Origin: Winogradskyella costae
GTDB lineage: Bacteria > Bacteroidota > Bacteroidia > Flavobacteriales > Flavobacteriaceae
NCBI RefSeq assembly: GCF_013403865.1
Contig: NZ_JABFDK010000001.1
Span: forward strand, 434,001 to 498,000
Direction of reading: 5' to 3'
DNA length: 64,000 nucleotides
Positions within the stretch are counted from its first letter, which is position 1; every line of letters starts with the position of its first letter. Positions 26,996 through 36,209 of the stretch are shown in pieces. Under the pieces are notes generated by a model that worked only from the letters and a program-made list of their open reading frames with translations, ran no database searches and had not been told where the DNA came from. The position numbers and the translations under genes are program-made.

Positions 26996-28108
26996 CTAAG
27001 CAGTAGTTAAGCCACTTAAAAAGTAAACAGAAAAACAAGTGCCTTCATTAACTTTACTTTCTACTTCAATTTTACCTCCTATACTTTCAATATGATTTTT
27101 AGTTATGTATAAACCAATTCCTCTCGAGTCGGGATGTTTATGAAAAGTACCATTTAATGTAAAAAGCTTATTATAATTAGATTTTAAATCAATTCCTAAG
27201 CCATTATCTCTAATCTTAAGCACAACGAATTCATCTATTAGACTACTAGAGAGCTCTATAGTAGCTGATCTCTCCGCTGATTTATATTTAATCGAATTTG
27301 TAAGAAAATTGAGAATAATACTATCAATATAAGCTTCAATTCCCATAATTGAAAATCCTCTATCTACTTTATTTATAATTTTACATTTTTCCCTTTTCGC
27401 TATAGCACTAATATTATAAATAGAATTTTCGATGTACTTGTGCAAAGACAGCTTGTTTAAAATATTAAATTTTTTGGGCTTATCTAACCTCATTTCATTC
27501 AGATGATTTATGGTCTCATCAAGATTAGTCAAAGACCTCTTTAACATCTTATAATTTTCACTAGATTTTAAAGTGTCTTTAAATTCTTCTTCCAGAAATT
27601 CGGTAATCGAAAATAAATTACCAACGTGCGTTCTTATATCGTGAGTTGCAATATGCGCAAAATCTTTTAACTTTTCATTTTGGCCTTTAATAACATTCAT
27701 TAAAAACTCTAGATGCCAAGTTGCCGATTTCTGAGTCGATATATCTGTTATTTGAGCAATAAAATAAATCGGAGCATTAGCTTCATCTCTAACTAATGAA
27801 ACAGATAATAGTGCCCAAACCACACACCCATTTTTATGAAAATACCTTTTCTCTATTTGGTAGTTCTCAATTTCCCCATCAATTAATTGCTGCATATGTG
27901 CTAAGTCCGATTCCAAATCATCACGATGCGTAATATCTCTAAAATTCAGCTGATACAATTCGTCTTTCTCATAACCTAATAAGTCTACAATACTTTGATT
28001 AACTTTAATCCATACTCCGTCGGGACTCACAATGGAAATCCCTCCATTGGCATTATCAAAAATATTTTGAAATACTTGGTTTTTTAAGCGATCGAGATTT
28101 TTTGGCAT
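26996..28108 (-). CDS. Soluble PAS-domain sensor histidine kinase
   Basis: Reading from the ATG at 28108 gives 370 residues (MPKNLDRLKNQVF). An upstream TTG at 28135 lies inside a -7 promoter box, so I reject it. Order: PAS domain (about 15-110) with a PAC tail (YFIAQITDIS), phosphoacceptor helix with His156 in THDIRTHVGN, then HATPase_c with N-box NFLTNSIKYKS, G1 IRDNGLGID and G2 GIGLYITKNHIESIGG. There is no membrane helix or receiver domain. It is about half identical by eye to the kinase encoded just upstream at 28225-29331. No response regulator gene is adjacent. Confidence 0.88.
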   Translation of the reverse strand: MPKNLDRLKNQVFQNIFDNANGGISIVSPDGVWIKVNQSIVDLLGYEKDELYQLNFRDITHRDDLESDLAHMQQLIDGEIENYQIEKRYFHKNGCVVWALLSVSLVRDEANAPIYFIAQITDISTQKSATWHLEFLMNVIKGQNEKLKDFAHIATHDIRTHVGNLFSITEFLEEEFKDTLKSSENYKMLKRSLTNLDETINHLNEMRLDKPKKFNILNKLSLHKYIENSIYNISAIAKREKCKIINKVDRGFSIMGIEAYIDSIILNFLTNSIKYKSAERSATIELSSSLIDEFVVLKIRDNGLGIDLKSNYNKLFTLNGTFHKHPDSRGIGLYITKNHIESIGGKIEVESKVNEGTCFSVYFLSGLTTA

Positions 28109-28132
28109 GGAACAGCGTTGAGTATTGAATAA

Positions 28133-28140
28133 CAAAAATA
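28133..28140 (-). promoter_or_regulatory. Probable -7 element for the downstream kinase gene
   Basis: The minus strand reads TATTTTTG, an exact consensus match 25 bases before the ATG at 28108. It indicates that this kinase can be transcribed separately from its paralogue. Confidence 0.45.
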
Positions 28141-28224
28141 AATCACACCATAATTTAATTTTAACTCATTAGATTATTATGTTACCATAAATGCTGAAAT
28201 TTAACAGCCATAAATGATCGGAAT

Positions 28225-29331
28225 CTAAGGTTTCTTAAAATAAACTGTAAATTCTGTACCTAAATCTACTTCACTTCTCACTTCGATTTTCCCACCTAAA
28301 GACTCAATATGGTTTTTAGTAATAAACAGTCCAATACCAATCGCATCTGAATTACAATGAAAGGTATTATATAATTGAAAGAGTTTGTCTCCATATTTTT
28401 CTAAATCTATACCTAAACCGTTATCCCTAATCTTAAACAATACAAAATCATTTTGAAGTTCAGAACTCACCTCTATAATGGGCTTTCGTTTTTCCGATCT
28501 GTATTTAATGGCATTCGTTAAAAAATTAAGAATTATACTATCTAAATAAGCAGGGATACTTTTTACACAGGTGTCTTCATCGATAAGGTTATATATAACA
28601 GCTTCTGCATTTTGTGCTAATGCTATAATATTATAACTAGCTTTTTCTGTAAAATCATATAAATTTAAGGTTTCCATTTTAGATTCCTCAACCTCCTTAA
28701 TTTTAGCAACCTCAGTTAAATGCGAAACGGTTTCTTGCAAATTATCAATAGCGTGCTTTAATAATTGAAAATTCTCATTTTCCTTTAGATTAGAAAAATC
28801 ATCCTCCAAAAACTCTGTTAGGGACAATAAATTACCCGAATGTGATCTTAAATTATGAGTAACGATATTGGCAAATGAAGTTAACCTATCGTTTTGTTCT
28901 TTGGCAACACTTAGCATGGTTTTTAATTTGTCTTCACTTTTCTTACGATTAGTAATATCTGTGAACTGCCAGATCATATGTGGTCTTCCTTTTTTAAAAT
29001 AGACCAAGGAGACAGAGATTAGCATCCAAATAATAGAGCCATCTTTACGAAAATAGCGTTGCTTTACACGGTATTTATCAATGCTACCGTTAATTAAGTA
29101 TTCAAATTTTTCTTCGTGAACACCAAGATCTTCCGCATAGACAATATTATTAATGTCCATATTAAAAAGTTCCCATCGCGTATATCCAAAAATATCACAT
29201 ACGCTATCATTAACTTTTAACCAATTACCGTTAAAATTTACTATAGCAATACCATTGTAAGTATTGTTAAACGTGCGCTCTAAAACGTCGTAAGCGTTCG
29301 AGAAATTCCGTAAATCATTTGAAACTTTCAT
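28225..29331 (-). CDS. Soluble PAS-domain sensor histidine kinase, paralogue of its neighbour
   Basis: This 368-residue kinase has the same layout as its downstream neighbour: PAS (about 12-110, NTYNGIAIVNFNGNWLKVNDSVCDIFGYT) with PAC, His159 in THNLRSHSGN, and HATPase_c with NFLTNAIKYRS, IRDNGLGID and GIGLFITKNHIESLGG. There are no membrane segments, so it must sense a cytoplasmic signal or be recruited. The 116-base gap to the next kinase carries a promoter box for that gene. The partner response regulator is not in the window. Confidence 0.88.
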   Translation of the reverse strand: MKVSNDLRNFSNAYDVLERTFNNTYNGIAIVNFNGNWLKVNDSVCDIFGYTRWELFNMDINNIVYAEDLGVHEEKFEYLINGSIDKYRVKQRYFRKDGSIIWMLISVSLVYFKKGRPHMIWQFTDITNRKKSEDKLKTMLSVAKEQNDRLTSFANIVTHNLRSHSGNLLSLTEFLEDDFSNLKENENFQLLKHAIDNLQETVSHLTEVAKIKEVEESKMETLNLYDFTEKASYNIIALAQNAEAVIYNLIDEDTCVKSIPAYLDSIILNFLTNAIKYRSEKRKPIIEVSSELQNDFVLFKIRDNGLGIDLEKYGDKLFQLYNTFHCNSDAIGIGLFITKNHIESLGGKIEVRSEVDLGTEFTVYFKKP

Positions 29332-29461
29332 ATATATCGTTTAATAAGGATTAATCTACTGAAAGCTATTTTGTTATTAGGGAAAATTCTTATTAGGACA
29401 TAATTACATTCTTTAGGATATCAAAAAGTTACGAAAAAAATTCCAAATCACAAAAAAGTAG

Positions 29462-29469
29462 TATATTTG
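29462..29469 (+). promoter_or_regulatory. -7 element for rpsO
   Basis: TATATTTG matches TAnnTTTG exactly. A start near 29475 gives a leader of about 49 bases before the rpsO ATG at 29524 and would make an upstream in-frame TTG at 29467 untranslated. Confidence 0.5.
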
Positions 29470-29474
29470 CCGCT

Positions 29475-29491
29475 CGAAAGAGAGGCTTTCG
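29475..29491 (+). promoter_or_regulatory. Leader hairpin upstream of rpsO
   Basis: CGAAAG (29475-29480), loop AGAGG, CTTTCG (29486-29491) makes a 6-base stem at the very start of the predicted rpsO transcript. Ribosomal protein S15 is known to repress its own mRNA through leader structures in several bacterial groups, so an autoregulatory role is possible but unproven here. Confidence 0.4.
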
Positions 29492-29523
29492 TGTACATAA
29501 AAATCATTTACAATAATATTAGC

Positions 29524-29793
29524 ATGTATTTAGATCAAAAAGCAAAAGAAGAATTATTCACTAAACATGGTGGTAACGCAAAGAACACTGGTTCTGCAGA
29601 AGGACAGATTGCATTATTCACACATAGAATAGAGCACTTAACACAACACTTAAAGAAAAACCGTAAAGATTACAATACGGAACGTTCGTTAGTAATGTTA
29701 GTAGGTAAAAGAAGAAGCTTATTAGATTACTTAACTAAGAAGGATGTCTTAAGATATCGTGCGATAGTTAAAGAATTAGGATTAAGAAAATAA
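29524..29793 (+). CDS. rpsO: 30S ribosomal protein S15
   Basis: This is an 89-residue S15 from the ATG at 29524 (MYLDQKAKEELF). The signature LFTHRIEHLTQHLKKNRKDYNTERSLVMLVGKRRSLLDYL covers the 16S rRNA contact helices; the final KKDVLRYRAIVKELGLRK is standard. A longer reading from TTG at 29467 would translate through the promoter and leader, so it is rejected. S15 binds the central domain of 16S rRNA early in 30S assembly. The gene precedes pnp, an arrangement shared with many bacteria, but a terminator lies between them. Confidence 0.97.
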   Translation: MYLDQKAKEELFTKHGGNAKNTGSAEGQIALFTHRIEHLTQHLKKNRKDYNTERSLVMLVGKRRSLLDYLTKKDVLRYRAIVKELGLRK

Positions 29794-29803
29794 TCTCAAT
29801 ATA

Positions 29804-29836
29804 AAGGCCACGCATTTAGCGTGGCTTTTTGTTTTT
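29804..29836 (+). terminator. Terminator after rpsO
   Basis: GCCACGC (29807-29813), loop ATTTA, GCGTGGC (29819-29825) followed by TTTTTGTTTTT. It separates rpsO from pnp. Confidence 0.92.
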
Positions 29837-29887
29837 ATATAACTCAAACGTAAGAGTAAAACAATCGTAAAAAAATAGCAGAAAAAT

Positions 29888-29958
29888 CCTAAAACGATTT
29901 TAGGGTTCGCGGTTTTTCATTGGTCACCAACAACAACTACACAACAACACAGCGACCA
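29888..29958 (+). promoter_or_regulatory. Structured leader of pnp
   Basis: Two elements lie between the rpsO terminator and pnp. CCTAAAA, CGA, TTTTAGG (29888-29904) is a perfect 7-base hairpin without a T run. Then TGGTC (29921-29925) and GACCA (29954-29958) enclose 28 bases made almost only of A and C, with repeated CAA. In E. coli PNPase controls its own leader; something similar is conceivable here, but this is inference. Confidence 0.4.
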
Positions 29959-29983
29959 TTGTTTAATTAGAATTAAAAAATTT

Positions 29984-32239
29984 ATGATTCCAAAAGTTTT
30001 TAGAGAGGTCATTGACCTTGGTGATGGTAGAGAAATTTCTATCGAAACCGGAAAATTAGCAAAACAGGCTCACGGTTCTGTTGTTGTGCAATCTGGAAAA
30101 TGTATGTTATTATGTACAGTTGTTTCCAATTACGAACAGAAAGATGTGGACTTCCTTCCACTAACTGTGGATTACAGAGAAAAATTTGCTGCTGCAGGTC
30201 GTTATCCTGGTGGTTTCTTTAAGAGAGAAGCAAGACCAAGTGACGGAGAAGTATTAACAATGCGTTTAGTGGATAGAGTTTTACGTCCATTATTCCCAAA
30301 AGATTACCATTCTGAAACGCAGGTGATGATACAGCTAATGTCTCACGATCCTGAAGTTATGCCAGATGCTATGGCAGGATTAGCCGCTTCGGCAGCGATT
30401 CAATTATCAGATTTCCCTTTTGAATGCGCGATTTCTGAAGCAAGAGTTGGCCGTGTAAATGGTGAATTTATCATCAACCCTACATTTGCTCAATTAGCAG
30501 AATCTGACATCGATATGATGATTGGTGCTTCTGCCGATTCTGTAATGATGGTAGAAGGTGAAATGCATGAAATTTCTGAAGAAGAAATGGCAGAAGCAAT
30601 TAAATTTGCTCACGAGCATATTAAAATACAATGTGCTGCACAAGTTAAATTAGCAGAAGCATTTGGTAAAAAAGCAACTCGTGAATACCAACCAGAAAGA
30701 GAAGATAAAGATTTAGAGAAGAAAGTACATGACATGGCTTACGATAAGGTTTATGCTATTGCAAAAGCCGGATCTGCTAAGCATGAAAGAAGTGCTGCTT
30801 TTCAACAAATAAAAGAAGATATTAAAGCTACTTTTTCTGAAGAAGAATTAGCAGATTACGGAGGTTTAGTTTCTGACTATTACCGTAAAGCTGAAAAATC
30901 TGCAATTAGAGACTTAACTTTAGATGAAGGTTTACGCTTAGATGGTCGTAAGACTGACGAGATTAGACCAATTTGGTGTGAGGTAGATTATTTACCATCA
31001 ACACATGGGTCTTCAATCTTTACGCGTGGAGAAACGCAAGCGTTAGCTACCGTAACTTTAGGTACATCTAGAGATGCTAATCAAATAGATATGCCATCTC
31101 AAGAAGGTGAAGAGCGTTTCTATTTACATTATAACTTCCCTCCATTTTGTACAGGTGAAGCAAGACCAATCCGTGGAACATCTCGTAGAGAAGTTGGTCA
31201 TGGTAACTTAGCACAACGTGCTTTAAAAAACATGATTCCTGCAGATTGTCCTTATACAGTAAGAGTTGTTTCTGAAGTTTTAGAATCTAATGGTTCTTCT
31301 TCTATGGCAACGGTTTGTTCTGGTACTATGGCTCTTATGGATGCTGGTGTGCAAATGATTAAACCTGTTTCTGGTATTGCAATGGGATTAATTTCTGATG
31401 CTACTTCTGGAAAATACGCTGTATTATCTGATATCTTAGGTGATGAAGATCATTTAGGAGATATGGATTTTAAAGTTACTGGTACTGCAGATGGCATCAC
31501 AGCTTGCCAGATGGACATTAAAGTAAAAGGATTGTCTTACGAAATTTTAGTAAATGCTTTACAACAAGCGCGTGCTGGTCGTTTACATATCTTAGATAAA
31601 TTAGTTGAAACTATTGCTACACCAAATGTAGATGTTAAAGACCACGCACCTACAATGGTAACAAGACGTGTTCCTAATGAATTCATTGGAGCTTTAATTG
31701 GACCAGGAGGAAAAGTAATTCAAGAAATGCAAAAAGAAACTGAGACTACTATCGTTATTAACGAAGATCCAGTGACTGAAGAAGGTATTGTTGAGATTAT
31801 GGGTGTTGGTAAAACAGGCATTAACGCTGTTATGGCAAAAATTGATGCTATTTTATTTAAGCCAACTGTTGGTAGCGTATACGAAGTAAAAGTAATCAAA
31901 ATGTTAGATTTTGGTGCTGTTGTTGAGTATATGGATGCACCAGGAAACGAAGTATTATTGCATGTATCTGAGTTAGCTTGGGAACGTACAGAAAATGTTT
32001 CTGATGTTGTAAACATGGGTGACGTTTTTGATGTGAAGTATTTCGGACAAGATCCAAGAACACGTAAAGAGAAAGTATCTCGCAAAGCTATCTTACCTAA
32101 ACCAGAAGGTTATGTAGCAAGACCACCAAGAGATGATAAACGTTCTGGTGGACGTGATAATAATAGAGGAAGAGATAATCGTGGACGTGATAACAGACGT
32201 GATGATCGTAAGCCAAGAGAAGACAAGAAGGAAGATTAA
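29984..32239 (+). CDS. pnp: Polyribonucleotide nucleotidyltransferase (PNPase)
   Basis: This 751-residue 3'-5' phosphorolytic exoribonuclease is used in RNA decay. Order: first RNase PH domain (from about 10), helical linker, second RNase PH domain (about 310-540, with [17 protein letters not shown]), KH domain with GPGG at 573-576 ([17 protein letters not shown]), S1 domain (about 622-690, [19 protein letters not shown]). The C-terminal tail of about 50 residues is rich in Arg, Gly, Asp and Asn ([14 protein letters not shown]), likely an RNA- or partner-binding disordered region. A terminator follows. Confidence 0.97.
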   Translation: MIPKVFREVIDLGDGREISIETGKLAKQAHGSVVVQSGKCMLLCTVVSNYEQKDVDFLPLTVDYREKFAAAGRYPGGFFKREARPSDGEVLTMRLVDRVLRPLFPKDYHSETQVMIQLMSHDPEVMPDAMAGLAASAAIQLSDFPFECAISEARVGRVNGEFIINPTFAQLAESDIDMMIGASADSVMMVEGEMHEISEEEMAEAIKFAHEHIKIQCAAQVKLAEAFGKKATREYQPEREDKDLEKKVHDMAYDKVYAIAKAGSAKHERSAAFQQIKEDIKATFSEEELADYGGLVSDYYRKAEKSAIRDLTLDEGLRLDGRKTDEIRPIWCEVDYLPSTHGSSIFTRGETQALATVTLGTSRDANQIDMPSQEGEERFYLHYNFPPFCTGEARPIRGTSRREVGHGNLAQRALKNMIPADCPYTVRVVSEVLESNGSSSMATVCSGTMALMDAGVQMIKPVSGIAMGLISDATSGKYAVLSDILGDEDHLGDMDFKVTGTADGITACQMDIKVKGLSYEILVNALQQARAGRLHILDKLVETIATPNVDVKDHAPTMVTRRVPNEFIGALIGPGGKVIQEMQKETETTIVINEDPVTEEGIVEIMGVGKTGINAVMAKIDAILFKPTVGSVYEVKVIKMLDFGAVVEYMDAPGNEVLLHVSELAWERTENVSDVVNMGDVFDVKYFGQDPRTRKEKVSRKAILPKPEGYVARPPRDDKRSGGRDNNRGRDNRGRDNRRDDRKPREDKKED

Positions 32240-32265
32240 TTCTGAATTCTAAATTTTAATATAAT

Positions 32266-32296
32266 AAAAAGCCTATCAAAATTTGATAGGCTTTTT
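32266..32296 (+). terminator. Terminator after pnp
   Basis: AAAAAGCCTATCAAA pairs with TTTGATAGGCTTTTT around a tiny loop. The perfect stem and T run start about 27 bases after the pnp stop. Confidence 0.9.
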
Positions 32297-32605
32297 ATTA
32301 TATTTATAACGACATCAATTTAATAATAATTCACACATATTCCCTGTAAATCTTAAAACAAAAAGGACTTATTAAAAAATCCATAAGTAAATTTCATCTG
32401 AAACACTGAGATAACAGATAACAAGTGTGATTATCTTTAACAAATTAAATATATTAATAAATCAAATTAACTCTATATTTATATCGAGAAAGACTTAATG
32501 TGCTATTTCATATTTTCAATAGGTAGGTAAACTATCCATATAACCCAAAGATTAAGATAAAACCTCAATTTATAGACGTATTTTTTTTTAGAATAGGACA
32601 ATTAA
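32297..32605. other. AT-rich intergenic region before the acyltransferase gene
   Basis: About 309 bases with no open reading frame, tRNA or strong hairpin that I can support. It is unusually AT-rich even for this genome, includes a run of nine or more T just before the next gene, and has no exact TAnnTTTG promoter element. Confidence 0.6.
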
Positions 32606-33526
32606 ATGATTTCAAGAAACACATCTATAGATATACTCAAAATATTTTTAACAATCTTTATCGTGTTAATTCATTGTCAGTTTTATAATGAATATAATGA
32701 AACAATTTATTATTTAACTGCTCAAGGAATATTTAGGATGGCAGTTCCTATATTCTTTTTAATAAATGGATATTTTTTTAGTTATATAATCGTAAATAAA
32801 AAAATAAAAAAATGGACATTAAAAGGAATAATACTGTATTCTGTTTGGATGATTATTTATTCACCCTTTTGGTTTAGTTTAAACATTAAATTGAATATTA
32901 TTTTCATTTTATTTGGATATTATCATCTATGGTATATCAATGCAATGATAATTAGTGGAATATTACTATATATACTAAAAAGAGTAAAACCTAAAAATTT
33001 ACTCATCTTAGCCTTTCTTTTATTCTTAGTTGGAGTTATTATTCAATATTTAGCAAATTATCACATACTCAAACTTAACATAATATATAGCTATAGAAAT
33101 TTCCTATTCCTAGGTTTACCTTTTTTTATTATTGGATATTTAATTAAAGTACAAGGTTGGAAAAAAAGAATAACTTGTAAACAAGTTGTTTTTTTAATTT
33201 CTATTGGTAGTATAATTTTAATTGCCGAAAGTTATTTAAACTTCGTTCATACAAGGACAGGAATAGATAATTTATTTTCTTTAATTATTATAAGCCCGTT
33301 AATTTATATTTATGTCTTGAAACTAAACATTAAATATAAGGTTAATTCGAAAAATTTATCGCTAATATGCACATCTGTTTATTTAGTTCACCCTTTGATA
33401 ATGAAAGTTTTGACTAAATTTCATCAATTCGATTCAACTTTATCAGCATTGCTAACGCTAACTATTTCAGTTACGATTTCTTTTATTATCTTAAAAATAA
33501 ATAAGAAAATAAACATACTACTTTAA
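32606..33526 (+). CDS. Acyltransferase 3 family membrane protein
   Basis: This 306-residue protein has about ten membrane helices. The N-terminus SRNTSIDILKIFLTIFIVLIHCQFYN carries the Arg and His positions typical of the Acyltransferase_3 (OafA-like) family; VPIFFLINGYFF and HLWYINAMIISG are further family segments. Such enzymes acylate carbohydrates or lipids at the inner membrane. Its base composition is visibly more AT-rich than its neighbours, and it stands alone between pnp and a glycosyltransferase, which suggests acquisition by transfer. The substrate cannot be inferred. Confidence 0.82.
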   Translation: MISRNTSIDILKIFLTIFIVLIHCQFYNEYNETIYYLTAQGIFRMAVPIFFLINGYFFSYIIVNKKIKKWTLKGIILYSVWMIIYSPFWFSLNIKLNIIFILFGYYHLWYINAMIISGILLYILKRVKPKNLLILAFLLFLVGVIIQYLANYHILKLNIIYSYRNFLFLGLPFFIIGYLIKVQGWKKRITCKQVVFLISIGSIILIAESYLNFVHTRTGIDNLFSLIIISPLIYIYVLKLNIKYKVNSKNLSLICTSVYLVHPLIMKVLTKFHQFDSTLSALLTLTISVTISFIILKINKKINILL

Positions 33527-33662
33527 TAAGCGCTAAAACAATCGTGTACAAAAAATCAAAATATACACTTAAAGTTACACAATGTTAAATAAAACTCAAA
33601 AAAAATCTAAATTGTAATATAGCACGTACATCTGTTTTAATCAATCACAAAAAAAAGGATAT

Positions 33663-35099
33663 ATGGCTTCAAAAAACTCACCCTCAAATACTATATTTTC
33701 AAACACTAAGAGCAAATCTAAAAAACTATCTAACCAATTCAATTTATTTTTTACCAGTAAATCAAAAACAGAAAACCCTAATAATAAAATTGTGCTTTTT
33801 AGTACGTTTTTACTTATGTTATTAGGTGTTTATTTCCTCTCTGTCTTTTATGGTGATTTTGAACAATTAAACGCTAGCAAAATGAGTTCAACGATAGGAT
33901 TAACCTTTATCGCTATAGCAACTACTCTTATGGCCTTCAAAGTCTCATTCTTTCTTTATAAAGCTTACAATTATTTTAAATATAAACCCATCGCATCTGT
34001 ATCCGACAAAGAATTACCAACCGTTACAGTTATCGTTCCTGCTTATAACGAAGGGAAGCAAGTTTGGGACACCTTAATGAGTTTGGACAACAGTAACTAT
34101 CCTAAGCATAAAATTCAAATTATATCTATTGATGATGGAAGTAAAGATGATACTTGGGATTGGATGCTTGATGCGAAATCAAAATTAGGAGATCGTTTAG
34201 AGATTTATCAACAACCTAATAATCAAGGAAAGCGTCATGCACTCTATCGTGGATTTAATTTAGGTACAGGTGAAATATACGTTACAGTAGATAGTGATTC
34301 AATCGTTACCGAAGATACCCTTAGAAATTTAGTGAGTCCTTTTGTCAAAGATGAAAACTGTGGTGCCGTTGCAGGAAACATTAGAGTTTTAAATAACAAA
34401 AAGGAGATGCTGCCTAAAATGTTAGATGTGAGCTTTGTGTTGAGTTTTGAATTTGTACGTTCTGCAGAAAGTAATTTAAATTCTGTTTTATGTACACCGG
34501 GAGCATTGGCAGCCTATAAAAGTACAGCAGTTCATGAGTGTTTACCACAATGGATAAATCAAACTTTCATGGGACAACCTTCAGATATTGGTGAAGATAG
34601 AGCCATGACTAATATGATCTTAAAACAAGGTAAGCACGTATTATTTCAAAAGAATGCTGTCGCTTTTACTAATGTTCCAGAACAATACATGGGACTGTAC
34701 AAAATGTTTATCCGTTGGGGTCGAAGTAACGTCAGAGAGAATTTGGAAATGGCAAAATACGTTTTTACAAATTTTAGAGCTAAAGGTAAATCAGGAACTA
34801 GAATCTTATTTATAAGTCAGTTTCTAAAGATATTAATGAGTTATCCATTATTAATTTCTATGCTGTTCTTTGTGATAGTGCACCCTTTACTATTTATTGG
34901 CTCTACCCTGGTTAGTATCCTGGTGATTTCAACATTTTCAGTATTGTTTTTTGCTAGTCAGTACAAAACTACAGAAGGTTTCTGGGCATATTCTTACAGC
35001 ATTCTATTTACATTTGGACTGTTTTGGATTACACCTTATGCCATTGCAACAGCTAATAGAAGAGGTTGGTTAACACGTGGATTAGAAGAAAAAAAGTAA
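33663..35099 (+). CDS. Membrane glycosyltransferase, GT2 family, processive-synthase-like
   Basis: This 478-residue protein has a polar N-terminal stretch (1-45), two membrane helices (about 47-65 and 77-100), a GT-A catalytic domain and C-terminal helices (about 375-460). Catalytic landmarks are VTVIVPAYNEG, SIDDGSKDDTWDW, the DSD at 210-212, GEDRAMTNMI, and an RW motif in FIRWGRS corresponding to QxxRW of processive enzymes such as hyaluronan, chitin and cellulose synthases. It probably makes or exports a beta-linked polysaccharide. The gene is monocistronic with its own terminator; the product is unknown. Confidence 0.85.
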   Translation: MASKNSPSNTIFSNTKSKSKKLSNQFNLFFTSKSKTENPNNKIVLFSTFLLMLLGVYFLSVFYGDFEQLNASKMSSTIGLTFIAIATTLMAFKVSFFLYKAYNYFKYKPIASVSDKELPTVTVIVPAYNEGKQVWDTLMSLDNSNYPKHKIQIISIDDGSKDDTWDWMLDAKSKLGDRLEIYQQPNNQGKRHALYRGFNLGTGEIYVTVDSDSIVTEDTLRNLVSPFVKDENCGAVAGNIRVLNNKKEMLPKMLDVSFVLSFEFVRSAESNLNSVLCTPGALAAYKSTAVHECLPQWINQTFMGQPSDIGEDRAMTNMILKQGKHVLFQKNAVAFTNVPEQYMGLYKMFIRWGRSNVRENLEMAKYVFTNFRAKGKSGTRILFISQFLKILMSYPLLISMLFFVIVHPLLFIGSTLVSILVISTFSVLFFASQYKTTEGFWAYSYSILFTFGLFWITPYAIATANRRGWLTRGLEEKK

Positions 35100-35126
35100 A
35101 TATCACCTATTTTTAGTATAACAATT

Positions 35127-35163
35127 AAAAGCCTACAAAATTTTAAATCTTGTAGGCTTTTTC
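35127..35163 (+). terminator. Terminator after the GT2 synthase-like gene
   Basis: GCCTACAA (35131-35138) pairs with TTGTAGGC (35150-35157), flanked by A and T runs. Confidence 0.88.
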
Positions 35164-35187
35164 TGTTTTAACCTCCATTTTGTCACC

Positions 35188-35370
35188 GACAGCCTGTCAG
35201 AATTACAAGTTTCCTAATTTTGAGAAATTTCAATTTCGGAAACAATTGCCTCAAAAATTTTCAATATCACAACATATTACACAAAACGCTTAGAATATCT
35301 AAAATCTTTAAATGATAATTCCATTTTGGCACTATCGCACAGTAATTGCGGCTATTAACACGACTGACAG
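35188..35370. promoter_or_regulatory. Upstream region of proC-proB-proA with related palindromic elements
   Basis: GACAG C CTGTC (35188-35198) is a short palindrome overlapping CTGTCAG (35194-35200). The reverse complement CTGACAG recurs at 35364-35370, 28 bases before the proC start. No exact TAnnTTTG element is visible. The arrangement could serve a transcription factor. Confidence 0.3.
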
Positions 35371-35397
35371 TTAGGTTAGTTAAAATAAAAACAGATT

Positions 35398-36204
35398 ATG
35401 AGAGTATTAGTAATTGGAGCGGGAAACATGGGTTTAACATATGCAGAAGGTATGGCTGAATCACCACTCCTCAGTAAGCATAACTTGAGAATTTATGATA
35501 CAGATCCTAAAAAAATAGAAAGTTTAAGTAAAGATTCAAGATTTAATGTTTTTGATAATTTAGACGATTGTCTACCAAAAGCCGATATCGTATTTATAGC
35601 TGTAAAACCTTACCACAGCGACGGTTTATTTGAAGCTATGAAATTAATGATTAATGATAATCAAATTTTTGTATCACTAATGGCAGGTGTTACCATAGAC
35701 ACCATTCAACAAAAATTGAATGCAAAGAAAGTGATTAGAACAATGCCAAATTTACCAGCACAAGTAGGTAAAGGAGTTACATCTTATACCGAATCTAGCG
35801 ACGTTTCTAAAGTAGAAATGCTAATGGTAAGAAATCTATTGGATACCACAGGAACATCCATACATGTAAACACAGAAAAATTCATCGATGCGTCAACAGG
35901 AATTTCCGGAAGTGGCCCAGCTTATGTCTTTTATTTTATGCAATCGATGTTAGAAGCTGCACAAAAAATGGGATTCTCAGATTACGATTCTAAGATTTTA
36001 GTAAGTAGCACATTTGAAGGCGCCATAGAACTCTTCAATCAAAATAGTATATCTCCTAAATCTTGGATAGAAAAAGTGGCTTCAAAAGGTGGTACAACCC
36101 AAGCTGCAATTGATTCTATGGATGATAATAATGTAAAACAACTTATTCAAGATGCGGCTTATGCGGCTTTTGATAGGGCTGTTGAATTAGGTAAAGAGAA
36201 ATAA
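35398..36204 (+). CDS. proC: Pyrroline-5-carboxylate reductase
   Basis: This 268-residue NAD(P)H-dependent enzyme makes the last step of proline synthesis. The Rossmann motif VIGAGNMGLTYAEGM opens the protein; VKPYHSDG, TMPNLPAQVGKGVT and the C-terminal signature SGSGPAYVFYFMQSMLEAA with SKGGTTQAAID follow. It is first of three genes, with proB starting 5 bases after its stop. All proline biosynthesis enzymes are therefore together, in the order proC-proB-proA. Confidence 0.96.
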   Translation: MRVLVIGAGNMGLTYAEGMAESPLLSKHNLRIYDTDPKKIESLSKDSRFNVFDNLDDCLPKADIVFIAVKPYHSDGLFEAMKLMINDNQIFVSLMAGVTIDTIQQKLNAKKVIRTMPNLPAQVGKGVTSYTESSDVSKVEMLMVRNLLDTTGTSIHVNTEKFIDASTGISGSGPAYVFYFMQSMLEAAQKMGFSDYDSKILVSSTFEGAIELFNQNSISPKSWIEKVASKGGTTQAAIDSMDDNNVKQLIQDAAYAAFDRAVELGKEK

Positions 36205-36209
36205 AATTT

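Noticed and set aside
28109..28135. TTG start for the downstream PAS kinase
   Set aside because: The codon lies inside a perfect TAnnTTTG promoter box; the ATG at 28108 is a better start.
29467..29523. Longer S15 starting at TTG 29467
   Set aside because: It would translate through the -7 promoter box and the leader hairpin; S15 proteins begin at the position of the ATG at 29524.
35325..35353. TGGCAC upstream of proC as a sigma-54 (-24/-12) promoter
   Set aside because: The GC expected 12 bases after GG is absent (the sequence reads CA there), and the later TTGC is at the wrong distance.
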